Assembly: GCA_007994965.1 (NCBI GenBank) | Contig: VOPW01000001.1 | Span: 2,604,001 to 2,668,000, forward strand | DNA from: Piscinibacter aquaticus | GTDB taxonomy: Bacteria > Pseudomonadota > Gammaproteobacteria > Burkholderiales > Burkholderiaceae_C | Length of the DNA: 64,000 nt | Reading direction: 5' to 3' | Shown: piece after piece, positions 33,361 to 41,722 of the stretch | Layout: each line of letters begins with the position of its first letter | Numbering within the stretch: the first letter of the stretch is position 1 | Notes under the pieces: generated by a model | What the model was told of the DNA's origin: nothing | Databases searched by the model: none | The model's input: only the letters and a program-made list of their open reading frames with translations | Made by a program: the position numbers and the translations under genes

Positions 33361-33828
33361 GTGCAACCACTTCCGCGCTCAACTTGGTCCGTCTGCGCAA
33401 TCTCTGGGTTGCTGCTGTGCATCGCCTTAAACGCCAAGACCGTTCTCTTTGCACCCGTCGTTTGGCCAGCGGTCGCAGCGCACGGCCTGTGGTACTCGGC
33501 CTTCATCCTGCTTGCAGCCTCGTTAGGTCTGGCCTACCAAGGGCGCACCAGCCGGCGCAGGCTGGTAGTGGCTGCATGTGCCACACCAGTGCTGCTTCTG
33601 CTGGCTTTCAGCTGGTCCCTCCTGTTGTTCGCGGGCGCCACGACTCTTGAGTCCTTCGCCTCTGCCCACAGCTCGGCCATGCTCGAATACGTTCGCCCAG
33701 TTGCGCGCCTCACCACCGCAGAGATCAGTCTCTTCGGTTGTGCACTTGTGGCAATGCTGCTCGCATTGTTCGGGTCCTCCAGCAGGCACGGCCCCCGCAG
33801 CGGCGTCGCTACAGCGAGCGAGGCCTAA
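33361..33828 (+). CDS. Cassette C15: four-span membrane protein, copy of C5
   Basis: From GTG 33361. It differs from 25072-25539 at only about three bases (for example PAVA for PAVP, LVAML for LVTML). The stop is in the attC core. Two copies 8.3 kb apart in the same orientation. Confidence 0.65.
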   Translation: MQPLPRSTWSVCAISGLLLCIALNAKTVLFAPVVWPAVAAHGLWYSAFILLAASLGLAYQGRTSRRRLVVAACATPVLLLLAFSWSLLLFAGATTLESFASAHSSAMLEYVRPVARLTTAEISLFGCALVAMLLALFGSSSRHGPRSGVATASEA

Positions 33829-33949
33829 CCCTTCGCTGGAGCGGGACCTCCACCGGCATGGCACTTGGCCCGCGAGGCGCTCGCTGTCATCATCCGCCTC
33901 GCGGGCCAAGCGCCACACCGGCGTCGGCCCCTCAGCTCAAACGTTAGGC
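33823..33949 (+). repeat. attC site of cassette C15
   Basis: GCCTAAC...GTTAGGC, 127 bp. Inner arms GGCCCGCGAGGCGCTC / GCCTCGCGGGCC, unlike the attC of its twin C5. Confidence 0.93.
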
Positions 33950-33952
33950 GTC

Positions 33953-34545
33953 ATGGAGTCACCGCTGCGACCGGCCGAGATGGTCATCGGCTTCCTTCCG
34001 ATAGTGCTGATGCTGGCCGTCTTTGTTGTCTTGCCGCTTCCAGACAAGCCCGTCTACGGCTTCACTGACTCCGGGAAGCGCTACAGGAAGGTCGACCAGC
34101 CAACTCACATTCCACTGCTAGCCACCAAGACGTTCTGGCTAGTCTTCGCTCTTGTTGCAGCAAGTGCCATTGGCTTGGCCATCTTCGAGGCTCTTGGAAG
34201 CGCTGTTCGCTCGGGCACTGTTTCCCTACCCGGCACACGCGGGCGTCCTCGGCCTGTAGTCGCCTGGAGCGCCGCTTGGGCGTACTTTCTCGGCCTCAGC
34301 TTGTTGCTGCTCGCCGTGGCACTTCCCTGGCTTACGCGACCGAATAGCACCGCCCGAGCGCTTACCCAAATCGCGGCTGTCCTTCTGGGTCCACCGGCTA
34401 CTTTCTGGTCCTCTTCGCCGCGGCATTCAGCTCCTGGCGGAGTGCACTACTAGCAGGCTTCTTCTTCATTGGCTTTGCTGCATACGCCCGCAGACACTTC
34501 AGCAAGCCAAGTTCTGCTGTCGGCGGCACAAGGAATGACGCCTAA
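33953..34545 (+). CDS. Cassette C16: multi-span membrane protein (frameshift)
   Basis: MESPLRPAEMVIGFLPIVLMLAVFVVLPL, then a soluble loop (YGFTDSGKRYRKVDQPTH) and spans TFWLVFALVAASAIGLA and AYFLGLSLLLLAVALPWL. A break near 34393 leads to STGYFLVLFAAAFSSW and FFFIGFAAYARRH, ending TRNDA with TAA in the attC. About 197 residues, about five spans. Function unknown. Confidence 0.6.
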
Positions 34546-34665
34546 CCCTTCGCTGGAGCCGACTCGCACCGGCATGGCACTTGGCCCGCTTCCCGGTCTG
34601 CTCCATCATCCGTCCAGCGGGCCAAGCGCCATACCGGCGCTCGCGCCTCAGCTCAAACGTTAGGG
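34540..34665 (+). repeat. attC site of cassette C16
   Basis: GCCTAAC...GTTAGGG, 126 bp, GGAGCCGACTCGCACCGG subtype. Confidence 0.93.
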
Positions 34666-34690
34666 CGCACACGCATTCCATGAGGTACGC

Positions 34691-34858
34691 ATGTTCAGGA
34701 AGTCCATCTTCGCGCCGCTCGTTCTCATCGTTCTTGGCGTCATCTTCCTGCTGTCCAACCTGGGCCTACTGCCGCACCTAGGGCCTTTGTTCGCACGTTG
34801 GTGGCCGCTGATCCTCATCGCGGTCGGCCTTCTCTTGCTCTCGCGTCGCATGCGCTGA
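34691..34858 (+). CDS. Cassette C17, first gene: 55-residue two-span membrane protein
   Basis: MFRKSIFAPLVLIVLGVIFLLSNLGLLPHL and FARWWPLILIAVGLLLLSRRMR, paralogue of the C13 protein (about 85% identical). LiaI/DUF5668-like small membrane protein of unknown function. Confidence 0.7.
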   Translation: MFRKSIFAPLVLIVLGVIFLLSNLGLLPHLGPLFARWWPLILIAVGLLLLSRRMR

Positions 34859-34875
34859 GCCGAGCAACAGGGCCA

Positions 34876-35168
34876 ATGCGGTTCTTCAGTTTGGCCGTTG
34901 GCGCGTTTGTTGCCTGTGTCTTAGCGCTGGCCTTGGCCGGGGGCAATCTGGCGCCTGCGCTGCGAGGGTTTTGGCTGCGTCGGTATCGGTGTCGCTTGGT
35001 TCTCCTGGGTGGCTGCCTTTGTGGTCGTACTTGCAGGCGGCCTCGTTCTTCTCTCTCGCCGCGAACTAAGCCAGTTCGGAGCCAGAGCCACCAAAGGCGC
35101 TCTCATCGGTCAAGCCATCCTGGCCCTAGTCGCCATTGCGGCCCTGGCTTGCCAAGAGTGCGCCCTAA
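34876..35168 (+). CDS. Cassette C17, second gene: small membrane protein (frameshifts)
   Basis: MRFFSLAVGAFVACVLALALAGGN, then after a break near 34970 FGCVGIGVAWFSWVAAFVVVLAGGLVLLSR and GALIGQAILALVAIAAL. A second break near 35135 would bring it to AKSAP and the TAA in the attC. This is the only cassette with two plausible genes and no attC between them. Confidence 0.45.
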
Positions 35169-35289
35169 CCCTTCGCTGGAGCGGGACCTCCACCGGCATG
35201 GCACTTGGCCCGCAAGGCGCTCGCTGTCATCATCCGCCTCGCGGGCCAAGCGCCATCCCGGCTCCGGCCCCTCAGCTCAAACGTTAGGC
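35163..35289 (+). repeat. attC site of cassette C17
   Basis: CCCTAAC...GTTAGGC, 127 bp. Cassette ends match (GTTAGGGCGCAC against GTGCGCCCTAAC). Confidence 0.93.
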
Positions 35290-35297
35290 CTCAGAGC

Positions 35298-35696
35298 ATG
35301 CAAGTGCGCCCCATCGCAACACCGGAGGAGATCGAGGCAGCGCGTCTGCTGCTACAGCTGGCCGGCTGGGGAAAGCGGGTTGCCGATCCCAACACGTTCC
35401 GCAAGCTCCTTGCCCAGTCCCAAGTAGCGCTTGTGGCCGTGCACGAAGGCCAAGTCGTAGGCTTCCTGCGTGCGCTCACAGATGGTTTGTTCAACGGCTA
35501 CATCTCCATGGTTGTAGTCGCCCAGGAGCATCGCGGCAAAGGCATTGGTACCGCCCTCGTTCGCTCGGCAATGGGGCAGAACAACGAAATGACCTGGGTG
35601 CTACGCGCGGGGCGTAGTGGAGTCAGCGCCTTCTACGAGAAGTTGGGCTTCCAACTCTCCGAGGTCGCTATGGAGCGGCCCGGAAACCGCGACTGA
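35298..35696 (+). CDS. Cassette C18: GNAT N-acetyltransferase
   Basis: 132 intact residues. The acetyl-CoA site is [21 protein letters not shown] (Q/R-x-x-G-x-G/A). The C-terminal FYEKLGFQL is the usual GNAT ending. [20 protein letters not shown] is beta-3/beta-4. The substrate is unknown; GNATs are common integron cargo, including aminoglycoside acetyltransferases, but nothing here points to a drug. Confidence 0.85.
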   Translation: MQVRPIATPEEIEAARLLLQLAGWGKRVADPNTFRKLLAQSQVALVAVHEGQVVGFLRALTDGLFNGYISMVVVAQEHRGKGIGTALVRSAMGQNNEMTWVLRAGRSGVSAFYEKLGFQLSEVAMERPGNRD

Positions 35697-35697
35697 G

Positions 35698-35825
35698 GCC
35701 TAACCCTTCGCTGGAGCGGGACCTCCACCGGCATGGCACTTGGCCCGCGAGGCGGTGCCGGTCTATGCTCCGCCTCGCGGGCCAAGCGCCATCCCGGCGT
35801 CGGCCCCTCAGCTCAAACGTTAGGC
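35698..35825 (+). repeat. attC site of cassette C18
   Basis: GCCTAAC...GTTAGGC, 128 bp. Cassette ends match (GTTAGGCCTCAG against CTGAGGCCTAAC). Confidence 0.93.
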
Positions 35826-35841
35826 ATCACAGGGCGACACC

Positions 35842-36349
35842 GTGCGGGTAGTCAACGTCCACGAACGCAACTTCCGCTGCAGCCCACAACAGGCTGCGCA
35901 GCTTCTGGATTCACTGTCCTCGCCAAGAGACATGCTGTGGCCGTCGCAATCTTGGCCGCGTATGCGCTTGGACCGACCACTCGGCCTCGGTGCCACTGGA
36001 GGCCACGGACCTATCCGCTACTCCGTCATTGCCTACGAGCCGGGCAAGAGGGTCACCTTTGAGTTCATCTCGCCACGGGGGTTCGTGGGTACGCACTGGT
36101 TTGAGGTCTTGGGCCACGAGCCCAACGGAACTGTGCTGCGGCACACCATCGACATGTCTCTTGAGGGGGGCCGCACTGCTCTCCTGGCCAGTAGCCATCC
36201 GTCCTCTTCACGACGCGCTCGTCGAGGATGCTTTAACCAACGCTCAGGTAGCTCTTGGTGAGCAACCTACTCCAGTACCTTGGTCAGCTTGGGTTCGGGT
36301 TCTTCGCAGAGTGGTCGGCCGTCGTACTAGGCGGCGCAGTGATGCCTAA
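35842..36349 (+). CDS. Cassette C19: SRPBCC-like protein (frameshift)
   Basis: GTG 35842, RVVNVHERNFRCSPQQAAQLLDSLSS... WPRMRLDRPLGLGATGGHGPIRYSVIAYEPGKRVTFEF and THWFEV resemble the START/polyketide-cyclase fold. The frame breaks in a six-G run near 36167; the other frame gives ALLSWPVAIRPLHDALVEDAL and ends RRSDA with TAA in the attC. About 169 residues. Confidence 0.6.
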
Positions 36350-36469
36350 CCCTTCGCTGGAGCCGACTCGCACCGGCATGGCACTTGGCCCACCTCCTGG
36401 AGTGATTCATCATCCATCCGGCGGGCCAAGCGCCATCCCGGCGCTCGCGCCTCAGCTCAAACGTTAGCC
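36344..36469 (+). repeat. attC site of cassette C19
   Basis: GCCTAAC...GTTAGCC, 126 bp, GGAGCCGACTCGCACCGG subtype. Confidence 0.93.
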
Positions 36470-36472
36470 GTC

Positions 36473-37033
36473 ATGAACAGGCTCTGTGCCCTACTTCTAC
36501 TGGCATGTTCAGTCGCGTCGGTCGCGGCCGCTGACGCTCCGCCGCGATCTGAGTTCACACGTGGAACGCCGGCACTGCGATTGGTCGAGCGTTCAGACTC
36601 GTACACCAAGGGCTCGTTCGCGCGGTGGACGGGGAAGCTAGAGCTAACCGGTAAGGTGGTGGTCGAGTTCGACCGTCCGCCACCTGGAGGCGAACCGATA
36701 GACGATGTTGGTGTCATCTTCTTCGAGCCGTCGGCGGCTTCACTTCGCCTTCTCCCAGCAGCAGTTGGAACCTACTACCCGCTCATGCCGAATGTCCTTT
36801 GGCTAGAGGCCAGTCCGCTCGAAGTCCTCACACCTCTCATTGGTGCGTCTTTAGTCGAACAACTACTCCGTTCCAAGCCGCCTCGCTTTGAGGTACCAGC
36901 AAGGCTGCGCCTCCTTGAGCTCTTCACAAGTGTCGAGTGCGACCATCGCGCATACTCGATCCGGTACGACCAATTGCGGCTTCTCGGAGTCGACCTCGTG
37001 GCAATCGGAGAAGCGAAGAACATCGGTTGCTAG
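36473..37033 (+). CDS. Cassette C20: secreted protein of unknown function
   Basis: 186 intact residues with signal peptide MNRLCALLLLACSVASVAAA. The mature part is beta-rich (GKLELTGKVVVEFDR, DVGVIFFEPSAASLRLLP) and ends with CDHRAYSIRYDQLRLLGV. Two cysteines remain in the mature protein. No family recognised. Confidence 0.65.
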   Translation: MNRLCALLLLACSVASVAAADAPPRSEFTRGTPALRLVERSDSYTKGSFARWTGKLELTGKVVVEFDRPPPGGEPIDDVGVIFFEPSAASLRLLPAAVGTYYPLMPNVLWLEASPLEVLTPLIGASLVEQLLRSKPPRFEVPARLRLLELFTSVECDHRAYSIRYDQLRLLGVDLVAIGEAKNIGC

Positions 37034-37045
37034 AGGAGCGCTGAC

Positions 37046-37172
37046 GGCTAACCCTTCGCTGGAGGGGGACCTCCACCGGCACGGCACTTGGCCCGCGAAG
37101 CGCTCGCTGTCATCATCCGCTTCGCGGGCCAAGCGCCATCCCGGCTCCGGCCCCTCAGCTCAAACGTTAGTC
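37046..37172 (+). repeat. attC site of cassette C20
   Basis: GGCTAAC...GTTAGTC, 127 bp. Cassette ends match over 11 bases (GTTAGCCGTCA against TGACGGCTAAC). Confidence 0.93.
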
Positions 37173-37179
37173 GTCATCA

Positions 37180-37638
37180 ATGGAGCGGCCTTCGCCAATA
37201 ACGGTTGTCTTGTCCCTTCTCGCCACCGCTCTGAGTGCTTTCCTTCTGTATGTGCTCTTGGTTGCAGCCAGAGACTTCCTCAGCACCGGAACAGTGTGGC
37301 TACCCAAGCTTTTCCGTAAGGCTCGGCCGTCAGCCTTTGTGCCTTGGCATGTCGCGGCGACCTATCTCCTGGGAGTCCTTTGCCTCGCAGCCGGCGCAGC
37401 ATGTTCCGCCTACGCTGCCACGCTCAATGCCAAGTACAAGCCAACAAGCGCTGTGCTGCTTATCGTTGGTGGCGCGCTGGTGTTCCTCTATCGCCTTTCT
37501 CTGCCGTTCGCTGGCGGAGTAATCCTTCTGGTCGGTTCACTGGTCGTGCTCACCTTCGCTCGCCATCGGAAGGCGCTCTTTGGAGCACTTGTCTTCGTAG
37601 CGCTGGCGCTGTTCGCCGCCGGGTTTGCTGTCTTTTGA
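37180..37638 (+). CDS. Cassette C21: multi-span membrane protein
   Basis: 152 intact residues with about five hydrophobic segments (VVLSLLATALSAFLLYVLLV, YLLGVLCLAAGAACSAYA, AVLLIVGGALVFLY, GGVILLVGSLVVLTFA, ALVFVALALFAAGFAVF). The layout recalls C16, but I see no clear similarity. Function unknown. Confidence 0.65.
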   Translation: MERPSPITVVLSLLATALSAFLLYVLLVAARDFLSTGTVWLPKLFRKARPSAFVPWHVAATYLLGVLCLAAGAACSAYAATLNAKYKPTSAVLLIVGGALVFLYRLSLPFAGGVILLVGSLVVLTFARHRKALFGALVFVALALFAAGFAVF

Positions 37639-37649
37639 GGCGCAATGAC

Positions 37650-37776
37650 GCCTAACCCTTCGCTGGAGCGGGACCTCCACCGGCATGGCACTTGGCCCGC
37701 GAGGCGCTCGCTGTCATCATCCGCCTCGCGGGCCAAGCGCCATCCCGGCGTCGGCCCCTCAGCTCAAACGTTAGGC
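37650..37776 (+). repeat. attC site of cassette C21
   Basis: GCCTAAC...GTTAGGC, 127 bp. Confidence 0.93.
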
Positions 37777-37783
37777 CGCACGA

Positions 37784-38839
37784 ATTGCCAGACTAAGTGC
37801 AACACTCGATAGCGTACGCCTCGTTCGGCGTATCGAACCCCAGAACCTTCCTGGGCCTGTCGTTGAGCTCTCGCTCGATCTTGTCGCAGTGTCGTTGCGT
37901 CACCTCCTTGAAGCACATGCCTTTAGGCAGGTACTGCCGGATCAACCCATTGGTGTTCTCGTTGGTGCCGCGCTCCCATGAGTGGTAGGGCTGCGCGAAG
38001 TACACCTCGATCCCGAACTCGTCCTGCATCTGCCGGAACCCGTGGAACTCCGTTCCGTTGTCCAGCGTCAGGCTCTTCATCTTCAAAACCCCTTTTCTGA
38101 TCTCTCTGGCCAGCGCCTTTTTGACCTCCACCGCCTGGCGCGCCGGCAGCTTGATGATCTGCACCCAGCGCGTCATCCTCTCCACCAGCGTCAGCAGGCA
38201 GTGCCGGCCATCCTTGCCCATCACCGTGTCGCCTTCCCAGTGGCCGAACTCGCGTCGCTGCTCGACCCTCGCCGGCCTCTGGCTGATGGGTGTCTTCCGC
38301 CCATCCTGCCTCGGTGATCCGTCACTCGGTAGCCCTTGCGGTAGCGCTTGCTCAGCTGCCTCGTCCTCAGCCATAGCGAGCCGCCTGCCGCCTTGTCTGC
38401 CCTCAGCCACCGGTAGATCGTGGTCGTTCCAATACTTAGCTGCTCCTGCTTGCGCAGCCGCCGGCTGATCTGCTCCGGGCTCCACTTGCGCCCCATCAGC
38501 TCGTGCACCAGTTCCACCCGGCCGCTCGAACTGCGTGCCCTGCCGGCTTCGCCAGCGTCGCGCCCTCGCGTACCGATCCGCCTTGTCCACCCGGTAGTAC
38601 CCGTCACTGCTGTCCGCATTGCGCCGGAGTTCCCGGCTGATCGTCGACGGGCTGCGATGCAGCATCCTCGCGATTGTCCTCACGCTCTCGCCCCTGGACT
38701 TGTGCTTGCCAATCAGATAGCGTTCCCTGTAGGTGAGTTGGTGATATCCCATGCTGCAAACCCTTCTTGCCGGAAGAGAAACAGCAAGTCTCCAACTCAC
38801 CGCCCTTCTTCCCGAAGGTGTTGCACTTCAACTGGCAAT
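37784..38839 (-). mobile_element. IS30-family insertion sequence
   Basis: 1056 bp. The ends match as inverted repeats of about 23 bp: ATTGCCAGACTAAGTGCAAC on the left and ATTGCCAGTTGAAGTGCAAC (inverse) on the right. It sits 14 bases into unit C22. The two flanks (CGA and ATG) show no clear duplication. Confidence 0.88.
37793..38752 (-). CDS. IS30-family transposase (frameshifts)
   Basis: MGYHQLTYRERYLIGKHKS, with the N-terminal HTH (RTIARMLHRSPSTISRELRRN), WSPEQISRRLRK, and the DDE core GHWEGDTVMG, LTLDNGTEFHG and PYHSWERGTNENTNGLIRQY. Breaks near 38550 and 38310 disrupt the frame as read. About 320 residues after correction. Confidence 0.92.
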   Translation of the reverse strand: MGYHQLTYRERYLIGKHKSRGESVRTIARMLHRSPSTISRELRRNADSSDGYYRVDKADRYARARRWRSRQGTQFERPGGTGARADGAQVEPGADQPAAAQAGAAKYWNDHDLPVAEGRQGGRRLAMAEDEAAEQALPQGLPSDGSPRQDGRKTPISQRPARVEQRREFGHWEGDTVMGKDGRHCLLTLVERMTRWVQIIKLPARQAVEVKKALAREIRKGVLKMKSLTLDNGTEFHGFRQMQDEFGIEVYFAQPYHSWERGTNENTNGLIRQYLPKGMCFKEVTQRHCDKIERELNDRPRKVLGFDTPNEAYAIECCT

Positions 38840-38902
38840 ATGCCCCTCACGGGGTCTCGCTTCGTGAGGAAGATTCAACTTCGTACTGTGACCCACTACA
38901 AG

Positions 38903-39151
38903 ATGAAGCACACCCTGACAATGACATCTGCAGTTCTTCTTCTGGCTGCTTGCGCCTCCAGTCCGCCGATCCCTCAGTCAGCTGGTGAGCAGCTTCGCTG
39001 CTCGAGAGAGACTCCTACCGGTACCAGCATACCAATCGTACGTTGCCGCACAGCTGAACAAATGGAACGTGATCGCCTGGCTGCTCAAGAACTCGACTCC
39101 AAGCTTCGTTCAGCTCCGGGTGGCAGTCAGGCAAACAACTCCGGTCGTTAA
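38903..39151 (+). CDS. Unit C22: small lipoprotein
   Basis: 82 residues, MKHTLTMTSAVLLLAACASS, a lipoprotein signal with lipobox LAAC. The rest (CSRETPTGTSIPIVRCRTAEQMERDRLAAQELD) is polar. It follows the IS30 element by 63 bases. A promoter from the IS could drive it. Similar short lipoproteins with the TGTSIPIVRC-x-T pattern occur in proteobacteria, function unknown. Confidence 0.6.
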   Translation: MKHTLTMTSAVLLLAACASSPPIPQSAGEQLRCSRETPTGTSIPIVRCRTAEQMERDRLAAQELDSKLRSAPGGSQANNSGR

Positions 39152-39185
39152 CTGGACATTAGGTCCAGCCTCATTTCGCGGTGAG

Positions 39186-39252
39186 GCCTAGCCCTTCGCT
39201 GGAGCGGGACCACCACCGGCATGGCACCCGCCCCTCAGCTAGAAAGTTAGGC
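39186..39252 (+). repeat. Shortened attC site of unit C22
   Basis: GCCTAGCCCTTCGCTGGAG to CCTCAGCTAGAAAGTTAGGC, only 67 bp. The central stem is gone and the left core is changed (TAGC for TAAC). Confidence 0.85.
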
Positions 39253-39267
39253 CGCATAGCCACCCAG

Positions 39268-39852
39268 ATGCAAGCTCCAGAGTTCTTCCCGAATGCAAAG
39301 TCATTCCGTAGGTGGCTTGAAGCGAATGCCGCCAGCGCCGAAGACCTTCTGGTGGGTTACCACAAGGTCGCCACGGGCAAGCCCAGCGTGTCCTGGTCAG
39401 AGTCTGTCGACGAGGCACTGTGCTTTGGTTGGATCGATGGTGTCCGCAAGCGGATCGACGATGAGACCTACCAGATCCGCTTCACGCCCAGGCGGCCCCA
39501 CTCCATCTGGAGCGCGATCAACATCGCCAAGGTCAAGAAACTCCGAGCTCAGGGGCGCATGACGCCGGCTGGCGAAGAAGCATTTCAGCGCAGAACCGAA
39601 GCCAAGTCCGTGGTGTACGCCTACGAGCGGGAGGCGCCAGCCGAGCTCTCCTCGGCCGAACTGCGGGAGTTCAAGCGCGACAAGGCAGCTTGGCGCTTCT
39701 TCGAGAGCAGTCCGCCCAGCCACAAGAAGGTCGTGCTTCATTGGGTGTGCAGCGCCAAGAAACCAGAAACCCGCGAGCGGCGGTTTCGCAAGGTGCTTGA
39801 GGCGTGTGCCGCCAGGGCAGCCGCTACGCTGAGCGCAAACAATGCGGCCTGA
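39268..39852 (+). CDS. Cassette C23: YdeI/OmpD-associated-type protein
   Basis: 194 intact residues. FPNAKSFRRWLEANAASAEDLLVGYHKVATG, SVSWSESVDEALCFGWIDGVRKRID and RFTPRRPHSIWSAINIAKVKKL are the family's core, a soluble protein of unclear role (some annotated as bacteriocin-protection protein). The last codons NAA and the TGA lie in the attC core. Typical integron cargo. Confidence 0.8.
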   Translation: MQAPEFFPNAKSFRRWLEANAASAEDLLVGYHKVATGKPSVSWSESVDEALCFGWIDGVRKRIDDETYQIRFTPRRPHSIWSAINIAKVKKLRAQGRMTPAGEEAFQRRTEAKSVVYAYEREAPAELSSAELREFKRDKAAWRFFESSPPSHKKVVLHWVCSAKKPETRERRFRKVLEACAARAAATLSANNAA

Positions 39853-39914
39853 CCCTTCGCTGGAGCCGATCCGCTCCGGCACGGCGCCCTGGCCGCTCAG
39901 CTCGAACGCTAGGC
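39847..39914 (+). repeat. Shortened attC site of cassette C23
   Basis: GCCTGACCCTTCGCTGGAGC to GCTCGAACGCTAGGC, 68 bp. Both cores have drifted (TGAC, GCTAGGC) and the stem is truncated. Confidence 0.8.
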
Positions 39915-39956
39915 GTCGCAACACGCCACCTTCGAGGTTCATGTGAACTTGTTTGA

Positions 39957-40232
39957 TCAGTACTTGCCCTGGCAGCCTGTTCTATCGCAGTAGCGACACA
40001 CGCCCAGAAAGTCACTCCGCAGTCGCTTGTGCCTGGACACCTTTGGGATGGTGGGCTGCGCATCGATCTCCCCGACAGCTGGTACGAGGAATGCACGCTG
40101 CGGATCGACGGAACGAGGTCCTCGTGCCCCGGGGAGGAGCGAAGCGAGTCCGCGTTCGAGCCAGCCGTCATCCACCAGAGCGATCAGACGAGAGAGGTTC
40201 GGCACTCGCGTACGCCTTCGACGCACCGGTGA
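39957..40232 (+). pseudogene. Remnant of a secreted-protein gene at the distal end of the array
   Basis: The open frame reads SVLALAACSIAVATHAQ, like a signal peptide, then LVPGHLWDGGLRIDLPDSWYEECTLRIDG, and loses character after about 40150. A TGA lies just before it and no start is visible. It is followed to 40437 by sequence in which I see no gene. A decayed last cassette is the likeliest reading. Confidence 0.35.
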
Positions 40233-40437
40233 GGAGTGCCGCGATTCTCTCGAGCGCGCGCGAGGCCGGCCGTGCTCGGTGGATCACGATGGGTGCGCGA
40301 AGAGTCCGCTGGCTCACGCGAAGCCAGCCTGCGTGAGCTTCATCACCAGGCTCGACGCAGTCGCTGGCCGTCCGGACGCAGCAGTCGACTCCGGCGAGTC
40401 CGAACCTCCACGCCAATCTCGGGCCCATCAAGGGGCT

Positions 40438-40549
40438 CCCGATCCCTCGCGGGAGCCGGTGACCCGCCGGCCCGGCCCTTGGCCCGGAGGGCGCGCACGC
40501 TTAGCATTCGGTGGCGCGCCGGACTGCCCTCTCGGCCTCTCCACCCACC
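40438..40549 (+). repeat. Fossil attC marking the old distal edge of the array
   Basis: CCCGATCCCTCGCGGGAGCCG aligns with GCCTAACCCTTCGCTGGAGC; CCCTTGGCCCGGAGGGCGC with ACTTGGCCCGCGAGGCGC; GCTTAGCATTCG with GCTTAGCATCCG of the C5 site; TCGGCCTCTCCACC with TCGGCCCCTCAGCTC. Both cores are gone. GGCTCCCG...CGGGAGCC (40434-40457) forms a hairpin. Confidence 0.5.
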
Positions 40550-40592
40550 GGGACATCGCGCAGTGTCCCTCTCGTCTCTCGCGGGAACACAG

Positions 40593-41272
40593 ATGCAGAA
40601 CGCCCTGGTCGGCAAGCGAGTCCTGATCACTCAATCCACGGAGTTCATGGGGCCGGTCCTGTGCGATGTTCTTGCGGAACAGGGAGCCGAGGTGATTGCC
40701 AGTCCGGCGTCCCTGCTGGAGCCCGGCAGCGCTTCGCACGTGGTCCAGTCTGCAGGCGTGATCGACGTGCTGGTGGTCAACCCGCCCACACGGCACCGGG
40801 CACCATGGCCCCACAGGTCGATGAAGAGGAATGGAGACGGGTCTTTGCGGCACTGGTCGACCCCTTGCCGCGCCTGGTGGCCGCAGCGGCCCCGCCGATG
40901 CTCGCGCGGCGCTCGGGCAAGATCCTCGTCATCGGCAGCGCATCGGCACTGCGCGGCATGAAGCGCGCCTCCACCTACAGCGCGGCGCGAGGTGCCCAGC
41001 TGGCCTACGTCCAGGCGGTTGGTGTCGAGTTCGCTCCGCACAACGTGCAGGTCAATGCCATCGCCCAGAACTTCGTCGACAACCCGACCTACTTTCCGGC
41101 CGAGGTGCAGGCCAACCCGCGCTTCCAGGAGCGTCTGGCGCGGGAGGTGCCGCTGGGCAGGCTGGTCGCGGCACGCGAAGATGCGATGTTCGCAGCCTAT
41201 CTCTGCAGCAACGCTGCCGACTGCTTCGTGGGACAGGTGTTTCCCGTCTGCGGCGGCTGGGCCGTCCGATGA
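40593..41272 (+). CDS. Halohydrin dehalogenase-type SDR (one frameshift)
   Basis: About 227 residues. It lacks the Rossmann GxxxGxG. Instead it has the halohydrin dehalogenase motif T-x4-F-x-G (TQSTEFMG, near residue 13). The catalytic set is S-x12-Y-x3-R (in GSASALRG...STYSAARG), where ordinary SDRs have Y-x3-K. The loop NFVDNPTYFP resembles HheB-type enzymes. Such enzymes close vicinal haloalcohols to epoxides. One break near 40795 joins LVVNP to APGTMAPQVDEEEW. It lies just past the fossil attC. Confidence 0.75.
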
Positions 41273-41365
41273 TCGCGCGCCGGCCCGTGGCGGTCGGGCC
41301 CGCTGCCATCGACTATCCTGCACGCTAACTGTCAGTCGGCGCGGTCCGCCCGCGCGCAAGTCGCC

Positions 41366-41653
41366 ATGTCGATCCATCGAAACCTCGCGCTCGTCTCGCT
41401 GGTCATTGCGTCCTCGGTCGCGGTCGCGCAGGATGCGCGGGAGCGCAGCTTCATTCGCAAGGGAATGCCCGAGGGCGAAGTCATCTTCCGCATCGGCAAG
41501 CCGGACCACGAAGCCTTCATCGCGAACGCGAAGGGCCAGCCGGAGGAGAAGACCTGGACCTACTTCCCCCACGCCCGCGATCCGCAGACGCTGACGATCG
41601 TCACGTTGCGCGCCGGCGTGGTGGCCGAGGTCGAGCGAAAGGTGTCGCGCTGA
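41366..41653 (+). CDS. Small periplasmic protein, SmpA/OmlA-like
   Basis: 95 residues with signal MSIHRNLALVSLVIASSVAVA. The mature part (IRKGMPEGEVIFRIGKPDHE... EKTWTYFPHARDPQTLTIVT) has the BamE-like 'G-M-x-x-x-E-V-x-x-x-I-G-x-P' signature. No lipobox, so probably soluble in the periplasm. Confidence 0.7.
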   Translation: MSIHRNLALVSLVIASSVAVAQDARERSFIRKGMPEGEVIFRIGKPDHEAFIANAKGQPEEKTWTYFPHARDPQTLTIVTLRAGVVAEVERKVSR

Positions 41654-41722
41654 TCCGCCGCGCTGGCGGTCCGTGGCTCGACTGCAGCGAGTGCTTCCGC
41701 GCCTCGTGCCATCATCCGAGGC

